Positions 25,896 to 33,789 of a stretch of DNA of 64,000 nucleotides are shown here, piece after piece. Under the pieces are notes generated by a model. It was not told where the DNA came from, made no database searches, and was given only the letters and a program-made list of their open reading frames with translations. Made by a program: the position numbers and the translations under genes. Position 1 is the first letter of the stretch. Each line of letters begins with the position of its first letter. Source of the DNA: Planctomycetota bacterium (GTDB lineage Bacteria; Planctomycetota; UBA1135; UBA2386). The stretch is from contig JACKHZ010000014.1 of assembly GCA_020638735.1 (NCBI GenBank), forward strand, positions 148,855-212,854, read 5' to 3'.

Positions 25896-27140
25896 ATGCC
25901 GAAGGCGCCGATCACCCGCGAGCTCATCGCGCGACTGCCGAAGTCCGACCTCCACCTGCACCTCGACGGCAGCCTGCGGCTCGAGACGTTGCTCGAGCTG
26001 GCGAAGGCCCGGCGGGTCAAGCTGCCGAGCAGCACGCCGGACGGTCTGCTCGAGTTGGTGTTCAAGCGGGCCTACGAGAACCTGCCCGAATACCTGCGTG
26101 GCTTCGAGTTCACGGTCGCCTGCCTGCAGGACGCCGAGTCGCTCGAGCGCGTCGCCTACGAGCTGTGCCTCGACTGCCGCGCCGAGAACGTGTTCTACGC
26201 CGAGATCCGCTTCGCCCCGCAGCTGCACGTCTGCGCCGGCTTCGGCATCCGCGACGTGCTGCGCGCGGTCTGTCGCGGCGTCGAGCGGGCGAAGAAGGAG
26301 ATCAACAAGGACCCGGCGGTGAAGCGCGGTGAGGTGCCGCGCTTCGAGGCCGGCGTGATCGTCTGCGCGCTGCGCTTCTTCCTGCCGGTGTTCGGCGCCC
26401 ACTACAAGGCCTACTTCGAGGCGCTGCCGACCGCGCCGCCGGAGGAGATCTACGCGCTGGCGTCGCTCGAGCTGGCGCGCGCCGCGGTCGCCGCGGCCGA
26501 ACAGGAAGGGCTGCCGGTGGTCGGCTTCGACCTCGCCGGGCAGGAGCGCGGCTTTCCGGCGAAAGACCACCAGGCGGCCTACCAGCTGGCGCACGAGCAC
26601 TTCCTCGGCAAGACGGTGCACGCCGGCGAGGACTACGGGCCGGAGTCGATCTTCCAGGCGATCACCGACTGCCACGCCGACCGCATCGGGCACGGCACGT
26701 GGCTGTTCAGCAAGAAGCACATCAAGGACCGCTCGATCGTCGACAAGCAGGCGTTCATCGACAAGCTGGTGCGCTACGTCGGCGAGCGGCGCATCACGCT
26801 CGAGGTGTGTCTGACCAGCAACCAGCAGACGATCCCGGAGCTGCGCCACGACCTGTCGAAGCACCCGTTCAAGAAGATGCGCGAGGCGCGCTGCAGCGTG
26901 ACGCTTTGCACCGACAACCGGCTGGTGTCGCGCACGACGATGACCGACGAGGTGGAGAAGGCGGTCAAGGCGTTCCAGCTCGACGCGCGCGCGCTGAAGG
27001 ACATCCTGATCTACGGCTTCAAGCGCTCGTTCTTCCCCGGCAACTATGCCGACAAGCGCAACTGGGTGCGCTCGATCCTCAACCACGTCGAGGACACCCT
27101 GGCCGACGCCGGTCACGACGTCCGGGGCGGCCGGCGGTGA
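25896..27140 (+). CDS. add: Adenosine deaminase
   Basis: 414 residues, somewhat longer than bacterial Add (~330) owing to insertions. The metal and substrate motifs are in order: SDLHLHLDGSLR (zinc-binding HxH), GFDLAGQERGFP, KTVHAGEDYG (zinc His and catalytic Glu), DRIGHGTWLF (catalytic His), CLTSNQQT, and CTDNRLVSRTTMTDE (zinc Asp with the following Asp equivalent changed to Asn). It converts adenosine or deoxyadenosine to inosine for purine salvage, in the cytoplasm. Because CTDNR replaces the CTDDP seen in many adenosine deaminases, activity on a related nucleoside or adenine derivative is possible. It is divergent from the WaaP-like fusion gene. Confidence 0.87.
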   Translation: MPKAPITRELIARLPKSDLHLHLDGSLRLETLLELAKARRVKLPSSTPDGLLELVFKRAYENLPEYLRGFEFTVACLQDAESLERVAYELCLDCRAENVFYAEIRFAPQLHVCAGFGIRDVLRAVCRGVERAKKEINKDPAVKRGEVPRFEAGVIVCALRFFLPVFGAHYKAYFEALPTAPPEEIYALASLELARAAVAAAEQEGLPVVGFDLAGQERGFPAKDHQAAYQLAHEHFLGKTVHAGEDYGPESIFQAITDCHADRIGHGTWLFSKKHIKDRSIVDKQAFIDKLVRYVGERRITLEVCLTSNQQTIPELRHDLSKHPFKKMREARCSVTLCTDNRLVSRTTMTDEVEKAVKAFQLDARALKDILIYGFKRSFFPGNYADKRNWVRSILNHVEDTLADAGHDVRGGRR

Positions 27141-27202
27141 ACCGGAGCCCGACCGGTCCTGGCGCCTTGCGCTGCCCGGGCGCCGCGCGATGATGTGCCG
27201 CC

Positions 27203-28528
27203 ATGCGTCTCGTCGCCGCCGTGTCGTTCGCCGTCGTGTCGGTAGCTGCCCAGGAGCCGGGCGGCGCCCCGGAGAAGGTCGACTTCACCCGCCAGGTCGC
27301 GCCGCTGCTGGTGTCGCGGTGCATCGAGTGCCACGGGCCCAAGGAGCAGAAGGGCGACCTGCGGCTCGATGCGAAGCAATACACCTTCGCCGCCGACGCC
27401 GAGGAGTTCTGGTGCGTCGTGCCGGGCAAGCCGGACGACAGCGAGCTGGTGATCCGCGTCGCGCTGCCGCAGGACGACGACGACTTCATGCCGCAGAAGG
27501 GCGAAGCGCTGAGCAAGGACGAGGTCGCGCTGCTGACCCGATGGGTGCAGGAGGGCGCCGACTGGCCCGCCGCCGGGGACGAGTGGATCGCCGCCGAGCT
27601 CGCCGCGCAGGTGCTGCCGAAGATCACCTTCGAGCTGCCGCCGCTCGACGCCGGCCAGCGCGAGGCGATCGCCGCGGCGCGCACGAAGCTCGCGGAGAAG
27701 GGCGCGGTGGTGCAGGTCGTCGCCGCTGACACCGAGGCGCTCGACGTCAACCTGTCGTTGCTGCGCGACAAGATCACCGACGCCGACGTCGCCGCGCTGG
27801 TGCCGCTGGCGCCGGTGCTGGTCTGGCTCAACGTCTCGCGCACCGCGCTGACCGATGCCGGCGCCGCCGAGCTGGCGAAGCTGACCGAGCTGCGCCGCCT
27901 CAACGTCGCCAACACCGCGTTGAGCGACGCCGGCTTCGCGCGCTTCGACAAGCTCGCGCAGCTCGAGTACCTCAACGCCTACGGCACCGGGCTCGGTGAC
28001 GGCTCGCTGCCCGCGTTGGCGGCGATGCCGAAGCTGGCCAAGGTCTACGCGTGGCAGAGCAAGGTCACCGCCGGCGGCGTCAAGGCGATCCGCGACCACT
28101 TCGCGAAGGTCGAGGTCGACCTCGGTGACTACGTCGAGCAGCGGCTCGCGGCGGCGCAGCGCGAGATCGACGAACGCGAACGCCGTGGTGCGCCGGTCAA
28201 CGACAAGTGCCCGGTGTCGGGCGAGCCGATCGACCGCACCAAGACCGTCGAGCACGACGGTCGCGTGGTCGCGTTCTGCTGTGACAAGTGCAAGGCGAAG
28301 TTCGAAGCGGACCCCGCGGCGTTCGCCGACAAGCTGCCACCGGCGCCGGGCGCCGAGGCCGCGGCGAAGCCGATCAACGACAAGTGCCCGGTGTCGGGCG
28401 AAGCGGTCGATCCGGCGCAGACGGTCGTGCACGACGGGCGCGTGGTCGCCTTCTGCTGCGGCAAGTGCAAGGCGAAGTTCGAGGCGGACCCGGCGAAGTT
28501 CGCCGACAGGTTGCCGGTGAAGAAGTAG
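27203..28528 (+). CDS. Secreted c-heme / leucine-rich repeat / double YHS-like protein
   Basis: 441 residues with a signal peptide (VAAVSFAVVSVAAQ). Residues ~25-125 are a planctomycete-type cytochrome c domain with one heme site (SRCIECHG) and MPQKGEALSKDEVALLTRWV. Residues ~165-300 contain leucine-rich units (LRRLNVANTALSDAGFARF, LEYLNAYGTGLGDGSLPAL). The C-terminus holds two nearly identical YHS/TRASH-like modules, each with DKCPVSGE and VVAFCCxKCKAKFEADP, probable metal sites. No partner cytochrome or oxidase lies nearby. Inference: an extracytoplasmic protein combining heme, a protein-binding surface and metal-binding modules. Confidence 0.8.
   Translation: MRLVAAVSFAVVSVAAQEPGGAPEKVDFTRQVAPLLVSRCIECHGPKEQKGDLRLDAKQYTFAADAEEFWCVVPGKPDDSELVIRVALPQDDDDFMPQKGEALSKDEVALLTRWVQEGADWPAAGDEWIAAELAAQVLPKITFELPPLDAGQREAIAAARTKLAEKGAVVQVVAADTEALDVNLSLLRDKITDADVAALVPLAPVLVWLNVSRTALTDAGAAELAKLTELRRLNVANTALSDAGFARFDKLAQLEYLNAYGTGLGDGSLPALAAMPKLAKVYAWQSKVTAGGVKAIRDHFAKVEVDLGDYVEQRLAAAQREIDERERRGAPVNDKCPVSGEPIDRTKTVEHDGRVVAFCCDKCKAKFEADPAAFADKLPPAPGAEAAAKPINDKCPVSGEAVDPAQTVVHDGRVVAFCCGKCKAKFEADPAKFADRLPVKK
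28199..28512. repeat. Direct repeat encoding the two YHS-like modules
   Basis: Segments 28199-28335 and 28376-28512 are imperfect direct copies offset by 177 bases, both beginning AACGACAAGTGCCCGGTGTC. They encode the duplicated Cys-rich modules of the preceding entry. Their closeness at the DNA level points to a fairly recent tandem duplication or ongoing gene conversion. Confidence 0.85.
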
Positions 28529-28561
28529 ATCGGGCGGCGAGCAAGGCCGTGCGGCGGTCGT

Positions 28562-29692
28562 TCAGCGACCCCGGTCGTCGTGTTGCCGCAGCGCTGCCCT
28601 GGCGCGCACCGCGATCGCCTTGTCGGAGTCCTCGGCGAGATCGCGAAGCACGTCGCGCGATTCTTCGGCCAGCGGACGAACCAGGCCGAGCGTGGTGATG
28701 GCTTCGCAGCGCAGCTGGTGCTCGGTCTCGGGGGCATCGGCCAGCTCACGGAGATCCTGCTCCGCCGCCGGCAGCGCCGAGTCCTCGCCGCGCAGCCACT
28801 CGATCGCCTGCCAGCGCTCGTGCGTCAGTCCGTGCTGCAGCAGGTAGCAGTGGGCCTTCGTGGCATGTTCTGGCGCCGGCTCCATGCGCAGTATCGCGGC
28901 CGCGCAACGGCGGTGGTCGCGTGGTCCGCACGGGTAGGCGAGGCTCCAGCCGCTGGAGGAGGAGGTGGTCACGATCGGTCTGGTCGCCGGCTGGCCGAGC
29001 AGCTTGGTGCCGAACTCGAACAGCGCCGCCGAGTCCACCTCGCGGCGCTCGAGATGCGAGAGCATCACGAACGTCGCCTCGATGCGGAACGGGGGGCTGG
29101 GCGAACTCGTGATGGTGGCCAGCAACTGTTCGGGTGAGAGCGTGGCCAATGCGCCGACGCGGTTGGAGCTGTCGAGCTGGATGCTGCGGAACCACGTCTC
29201 GCCGCAGCGCCTTCGCAGCTCGATCTCGCCGTCGCCGGCGACGACGGTCTGGAGGAGGTCCTGGGCCTCGTCGAGGACGAATCCGGCGCGCTGGCCGAGG
29301 TAGGGCGCCAGGTCGAGCAGGCAGTCCAGGACCCGGCGCTGCGTCTCCCCGCTGGCGTAGGCCGCCAGACGCCGCAGCGGCCCGACCGCCTCGATCGCCT
29401 CGGGGCCGAGTTCACCGAGCACCGTCAGGTAGCGGGCGAGCTGCGGGCTGTCGGGCGGCGCGTCGCCGCGTTCGATCGCCGCGACGATGGCGGCAGCTGC
29501 CGGCGCGCCGATCTCGAGCAGCTCGGCGAACGCGCGGCCACGCGGGTCGTCGCCGGCGACCTGGCGAAGGAGCTCCTGCCGGCGATCGGCGGCAGCCCCG
29601 CCGGCGCGAAGCTGCGCCGGCAGCAACGACGCGCCGGCGACCAGCATCGCGAGCGCGAGCTGCCACCGAGCCGCCGACTCCGCTGCCTTCAT
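28562..29692 (-). CDS. Secreted HEAT-repeat-like protein, function unknown
   Basis: 376 residues. The N-terminus (WQLALAMLVAGASLLPAQ) is a likely signal peptide. The rest is mostly alpha-helical with HEAT-like units, such as IGAPAAAAIVAAIERGD, LGPEAIEAVGPLRRLAAYA and CEAITTLGLVRPLAEESRDV near the C-terminus. No catalytic motif was recognised. It converges with the c-heme/LRR/YHS gene across 33 bases. HEAT-like helical repeats also form the tail of the anti-sigma protein at 5443-7158, though I see no close similarity between the two. Confidence 0.62.
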   Translation of the reverse strand: MKAAESAARWQLALAMLVAGASLLPAQLRAGGAAADRRQELLRQVAGDDPRGRAFAELLEIGAPAAAAIVAAIERGDAPPDSPQLARYLTVLGELGPEAIEAVGPLRRLAAYASGETQRRVLDCLLDLAPYLGQRAGFVLDEAQDLLQTVVAGDGEIELRRRCGETWFRSIQLDSSNRVGALATLSPEQLLATITSSPSPPFRIEATFVMLSHLERREVDSAALFEFGTKLLGQPATRPIVTTSSSSGWSLAYPCGPRDHRRCAAAILRMEPAPEHATKAHCYLLQHGLTHERWQAIEWLRGEDSALPAAEQDLRELADAPETEHQLRCEAITTLGLVRPLAEESRDVLRDLAEDSDKAIAVRARAALRQHDDRGR

Positions 29693-29850
29693 GCCAGCAT
29701 GGTAGCGCGGCGCCGCCGCGGCGCAGCTCCCGGGCTCCCAGAGCTGCCAGAGGGGTTCTCTCGAAGGCGCTGCGCGGCCGCGCAGGCGGCCGCCAATTGG
29801 CCTTCTGGAGGAGATGGGCGGGCAGATCCGCTCACCTCGTTCATCTCATC

Positions 29851-30342
29851 TCAGTGGTGGTGGCCGCCCGGGCCGTGCACGTGGCCGTGCTTCTTCTCGT
29901 CCGCGGTCGCGGCGCGCACCTCGACGATCTCGACCTTGAAGTTGAGCGCCTGGCCGGCGAGCGGGTGGTTGGGGGTCACGACGACGTCGTCGCCCTTGAT
30001 CGAGCGGATCCACAGCGTCACCGGCTGGCCGCGCGGGCCGCGCGCCTGGAACGCCATGCCGACCGCCAGCTGGGCGTCGGGCGGGAAGGCGCTGCGCGGC
30101 GCGGTCTGGTCGAGGGTCGGGTCGTATTCGCCGTAGCCCTCGCCCGGCGCCACCGTCACCTCGCAGTTGTCGCCCTGGACCTTGCCGGCCAGCTGCTTCT
30201 CGAGGCCCGGCACGATGTTGTTGTGGCCGTGCAGGTAGACCAGCGGTTCGCCGCCGAACGACTCGTCGGCGATCGAGCCGTCGTCGAGCGTCAGGCGGTA
30301 GTGGAGGGTGACGACATGGTCTTCGGCGATCGCGAGATTCAT
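29851..30342 (-). CDS. slyD: FKBP-type peptidyl-prolyl isomerase, SlyD-like
   Basis: 163 residues. The split FKBP domain reads VTLHYRLTLDDGSIADESFG and LVYLHGHNNIVPGLEKQLAG, followed by the insert-in-flap chaperone domain (VTVAPGEGYGEYDP and AVGMAFQARGPRGQPVT) and the returning FKBP strand (NHPLAGQALNFKVEIVEV). The C-terminus is His-rich (KKHGHVHGPGGHHH), as in SlyD, which binds nickel there. Likely role: proline isomerase and chaperone in the cytoplasm, possibly in metalloenzyme maturation. The frame is open upstream, but ATG 30342 (MNLAIAEDH) is where the family begins. It is divergent from the hemerythrin gene with 169 bases between. Confidence 0.9.
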   Translation of the reverse strand: MNLAIAEDHVVTLHYRLTLDDGSIADESFGGEPLVYLHGHNNIVPGLEKQLAGKVQGDNCEVTVAPGEGYGEYDPTLDQTAPRSAFPPDAQLAVGMAFQARGPRGQPVTLWIRSIKGDDVVVTPNHPLAGQALNFKVEIVEVRAATADEKKHGHVHGPGGHHH

Positions 30343-30511
30343 GGGGCGAACAGGATAGGCAGGGCGCGCCCCGAGCGACAGCTCCAACGGGGATTCGTGC
30401 CCGCGACCGGGTCCGCGGCCGGCCGAGGTAGGCAGCACTGCGTATGCAGCGTCGGGCGCTGGCTGCCGATGGCGGGCGCGGCAGGGGTCGATCACCCAGG
30501 AGACAGAGCTC

Positions 30512-30922
30512 ATGAGTTTGTTGCAGTGGAAGGACCAGTTCGCGCTCGGCGTGGCGTCGATGGACAAGGAGCACCGGGACCTCGTCGACGCGATGAATCG
30601 GGTCTTCGAGCTCGACCAGCAGCAGGCGGGCAAGCAGACGGTCGACGGCGCGATCCAGCGGCTGATGCAGCTGACCGTGAAGCACTTCCAGGACGAGGAG
30701 CGGCACATGGAGGCGATCGGCTTCCCCGACCTGCAGCGCCACGCCCGCATCCACGCCGACATGCTGCGTCAGGTCGGCGAGCACTACGCGGCGTTCCAGA
30801 AGGGGGACGGCCGGGTGGCCAAGAGCTTCTTCGACTTCCTGGTCCACTGGCTCGCCGCGCACATCTGCCACATCGACCGCAAGTACGCCGACCACGGCGC
30901 CCCGGTCGCCGGCAAGAAGTAG
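30512..30922 (+). CDS. Bacteriohemerythrin
   Basis: 136 residues, a single hemerythrin domain. The di-iron ligands are all visible in order: MDKEHRDLVD (His), KHFQDEERHM (His, Glu, His), RHARIHADML (His) and HICHIDRKYADH (His, Asp). It probably binds oxygen reversibly in the cytoplasm for storage, delivery or sensing. AGGAG lies 8-12 bases before the ATG. It precedes the pilB-like gene by 97 bases on the same strand and could be read with the pilus motor genes. Confidence 0.95.
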   Translation: MSLLQWKDQFALGVASMDKEHRDLVDAMNRVFELDQQQAGKQTVDGAIQRLMQLTVKHFQDEERHMEAIGFPDLQRHARIHADMLRQVGEHYAAFQKGDGRVAKSFFDFLVHWLAAHICHIDRKYADHGAPVAGKK

Positions 30923-31019
30923 CGCGCGGCGCGAGGCGCGGGATGTCGATCGGGGGCTTCCTTCCCGGTCGGCCATCGCGGATAACAGTCGGGCCCCTCC
31001 CCCGACCATCGCCCCGCCG

Positions 31020-32687
31020 TTGAGTTCCGAGCCCTTCCGGCGCCTCCTGCTCGAGGCCAATGTCCTGGATTCCGACCGTCTGGCGAAGGCCGAGGCGGCG
31101 GCGCAGTCGCGCGGGGCCTCGCTCGAGCGCACCATCGTCGCGCTCAACCTCGCCGACGAGACCGTCGTCTGGCGCGCGCTGGCCAAGGCCCACGGCATGA
31201 AGTTCGTCGACCCGGCGAAGACCCAGCCGCAGCCGCAGGCGCTGGCCAAGGTGCCGCCCGAGCAGATCGAGCAGAACGAGGCGCTGCCGGTGCTGCTGAA
31301 GGACGGCGAGCTGTGGGTGGCGATCGACGATCCGTTCAAGACCTTCGTCGCCGACAACCTCTCGTTCCTCGCCGGCTGCACGGTGCAGTGCGCGCTGATG
31401 CCGCCGCAGGCGCTCAAGGCGGCGCTGCGCAAGGCCACCGGCAAGGCCGGGCCTGCCGGGGCGAGCGCCGGCAAGACCGGCGGCGCAGCGGGCGGCAAGG
31501 AGGACGACGACGCGCCGATCATCCGCCTGGTGCAGCGGACCATCGACGAGGCGCTGCAGCAGCGGGCCAGCGACATCCACGTCGAGCCGTTCCAGCAGCG
31601 GGTGCGGATCCGCTACCGCGTCGACGGCGTGCTGCGCGAGGTCGCGTCGCTCGAGATCACGCTGCTGGCGCCCCTGACGTCGCGACTGAAGATCATGGCC
31701 GGCCTGGACATCGCCGAGAAGCGCAAGCCGCAGGACGGCCGCATCTCGTTCGTCAGCCGCGACGAGGCCGGCGGCGCCCGCGCCATCGACATCCGCACGT
31801 CGGTGCTGCCGTCGAGCCACGGCGAGACCATCGTCATGCGCCTGCTCGACAAGGAACGTGGCCTGATGAGCCTCGAGAAGCTCGGCTTCCAGGGGCGCGA
31901 CGGCGAGCGATTCCGCGGCGTCATCGCCCGGCCCAACGGCATCGTGCTGGTGACGGGGCCGACGGGCTCGGGCAAGACGACGACGCTCTACGCGGCGCTG
32001 CAGGAGCTCAACCGCAGCGACGTCAAGATCATCACCGCCGAGGACCCGGTCGAGTTCAACATCAGCGGCATCAACCAGTGCCAGGTCAAGTCCCGCATCG
32101 GGTTGTCGTTCGCGCGCATCCTGCGGGCGATGTTGCGCCAGGCGCCCAACGTCATCCTGGTAGGCGAGATCCGCGACAAGGAGACCGCCGAGATCGCCGT
32201 GCAGGCGGCGCTGACCGGCCACCTGGTGTTCTCGACGCTGCACACCAATGACGCCACGTCGGCGATCACCCGCCTGTGCGACATGGGCGTCAAGCCGTTC
32301 CTGGTGTCGGCCTCGGTGCAGGCGGTGCTGGCGCAGCGACTGCTGCGCGTGCTGTGCAAGCAGTGTCGCCAGCCCCACGAGCCGTCGCCGGTGGAGTGGA
32401 AGCAGATCGGTGTCGACCCGGCCAACGTCGACGGCCCCGTCTACCGCGCCGAGGGCTGCGACGCCTGCGGCAACTCCGGCTACCGCGGACGGCTCGGCAT
32501 CTACGAGCTGCTGCAGATGGACAACACGCTGCGCGAGATGACCTTCCGCGGCGAACCCATGGTGCGGCTGCGAGACTACGCGTTCCAGAGCGGCGCGATG
32601 TCCACCCTGCTGCAGGACGGCGTGCGCAAGGTGCTCGACGGCACCACCTCGATCGCCGAGCTGTTGCGCGTCGTCGCCGCCCATTGA
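31020..32687 (+). CDS. Type II secretion / type IV pilus assembly ATPase (PilB/GspE family), copy 1
   Basis: 555 residues. A T2SSE N-domain (~1-110, LLLEANVLDSDRLAKAEAAA) is followed by the ATPase: Walker A GPTGSGKTTTLYAAL with Lys at 319, Walker B VILVGEIRDKETAEI, and the His box HLVFSTLHTNDATSAITRL. The zinc clasp is present (CKQC then CDACGNSGYRGR). It powers pilus or pseudopilus extension at the inner membrane. TTG at 31020 is the only start that preserves the expected N-terminus; no clear Shine-Dalgarno precedes it. pilT follows by 34 bases, then a second pilB-like gene. A short Ala/Gly linker (~140-160) separates the N-domain from the motor. Confidence 0.9.
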   Translation: MSSEPFRRLLLEANVLDSDRLAKAEAAAQSRGASLERTIVALNLADETVVWRALAKAHGMKFVDPAKTQPQPQALAKVPPEQIEQNEALPVLLKDGELWVAIDDPFKTFVADNLSFLAGCTVQCALMPPQALKAALRKATGKAGPAGASAGKTGGAAGGKEDDDAPIIRLVQRTIDEALQQRASDIHVEPFQQRVRIRYRVDGVLREVASLEITLLAPLTSRLKIMAGLDIAEKRKPQDGRISFVSRDEAGGARAIDIRTSVLPSSHGETIVMRLLDKERGLMSLEKLGFQGRDGERFRGVIARPNGIVLVTGPTGSGKTTTLYAALQELNRSDVKIITAEDPVEFNISGINQCQVKSRIGLSFARILRAMLRQAPNVILVGEIRDKETAEIAVQAALTGHLVFSTLHTNDATSAITRLCDMGVKPFLVSASVQAVLAQRLLRVLCKQCRQPHEPSPVEWKQIGVDPANVDGPVYRAEGCDACGNSGYRGRLGIYELLQMDNTLREMTFRGEPMVRLRDYAFQSGAMSTLLQDGVRKVLDGTTSIAELLRVVAAH

Positions 32688-32721
32688 CCGCTCCGCCCGC
32701 CCTTCCCCAGCCTTTTCCCGC

Positions 32722-33786
32722 ATGGACATCCACGCCCTGATGGACGCCGCCTTCGAGCGCGGCGCTTCGGACCTTCACCTCTCGGTCGGCCGGCGGCCGG
32801 TGCTGCGCATCGGCGGCCGCCTGGTCGAGATCGGCGAGGCGGCGCTGACCCCGGACGACACCGCCCGCATGGCGAAGGTGATCGCCCCGGAGCGCAACTG
32901 GCAGGAGCTCGAGGCTACCGGCTCGACCGACTTCGGCATCGCCCACCAGGACAAGTGCCGCTTCCGCGCGTCGATCCTGACGCAGAAGGGCTCGCGCGGC
33001 ATCGTCATGCGCCAGATCCCGCAGAAGCTGCTGACGTTCGACCAGATCGGCCTGCCGGCCTCGGTCAAGCAGCTGCTGCACCTCCACCGCGGCCTGGTGT
33101 TGGTCACCGGCCCGACCGGCTCCGGCAAGACGACGACGCTGTCGACGATGATCGACTGGATCAACCGCAACCGCGACGTGCACATCATCACGATCGAGGA
33201 TCCGGTCGAATACTACCACACGCACCAGATGTCGCAGGTGACGCAGCGCGAGGTCGGCACCGACGTGACGACGTTCGCCGAGGCGATGCGACGGGCGCTG
33301 CGACAGGACCCGGACGTGATCCTGCTCGGCGAGATGCGCGATCTCGAGACGACGTCGGCGGCGATCACGGCCGCCGAGACCGGCCACCTGGTGTTCGGCA
33401 CGCTGCACACCACCGGCGCGGCGCGCACCGTCGACCGCATCATCGACCAGTACCCCCGCGAGCAGCAGGAGCAGATCCGGTCGCAGCTGGCGCAGTCGCT
33501 GGTGGCGGTGATCTCGCAGATCCTGGTGCCGACGCCGGGCGGCGGCCGCGCAGCGGCCTTCGAGATCATGCTGAGCAACGCGGCGATCGAGAACCACATC
33601 CGCAAGTGCGAGACGTTCAAGATCCCGTCGGTGATCCAGACCAGTCGGCGGCAGGGCATGATGCTGATGGACGATTGCCTGCTGGACCTCTGGCGTGAGG
33701 GTCGCATCGACCAGGAGGTCGCGCTCGAGCGCGCCTTCGATCGCAAGGCCCTGCAACTGCGCATGGGCGGCGGAGCGGCGGAGTAG
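32722..33786 (+). CDS. pilT: Type IV pilus retraction ATPase PilT
   Basis: 354 residues, the normal PilT length. Seen in order: N-terminal MDIHALMDAAFERGASDLHL, Walker A GPTGSGKTTTLSTMIDW with Lys at 136, ITIEDPVEYYH, Walker B DVILLGEMRDLETTSA, and HLVFGTLHTTGAARTVDRII. Near the C-terminus, AIENHIRKCETFKIPSVIQ corresponds to the PilT AIRNLIRE signature. There is no zinc clasp, as expected. It depolymerises type IV pili. It sits between two PilB/GspE-type genes, 3 bases before the second, so all three are probably made together. Confidence 0.95.
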   Translation: MDIHALMDAAFERGASDLHLSVGRRPVLRIGGRLVEIGEAALTPDDTARMAKVIAPERNWQELEATGSTDFGIAHQDKCRFRASILTQKGSRGIVMRQIPQKLLTFDQIGLPASVKQLLHLHRGLVLVTGPTGSGKTTTLSTMIDWINRNRDVHIITIEDPVEYYHTHQMSQVTQREVGTDVTTFAEAMRRALRQDPDVILLGEMRDLETTSAAITAAETGHLVFGTLHTTGAARTVDRIIDQYPREQQEQIRSQLAQSLVAVISQILVPTPGGGRAAAFEIMLSNAAIENHIRKCETFKIPSVIQTSRRQGMMLMDDCLLDLWREGRIDQEVALERAFDRKALQLRMGGGAAE

Positions 33787-33789
33787 CAC

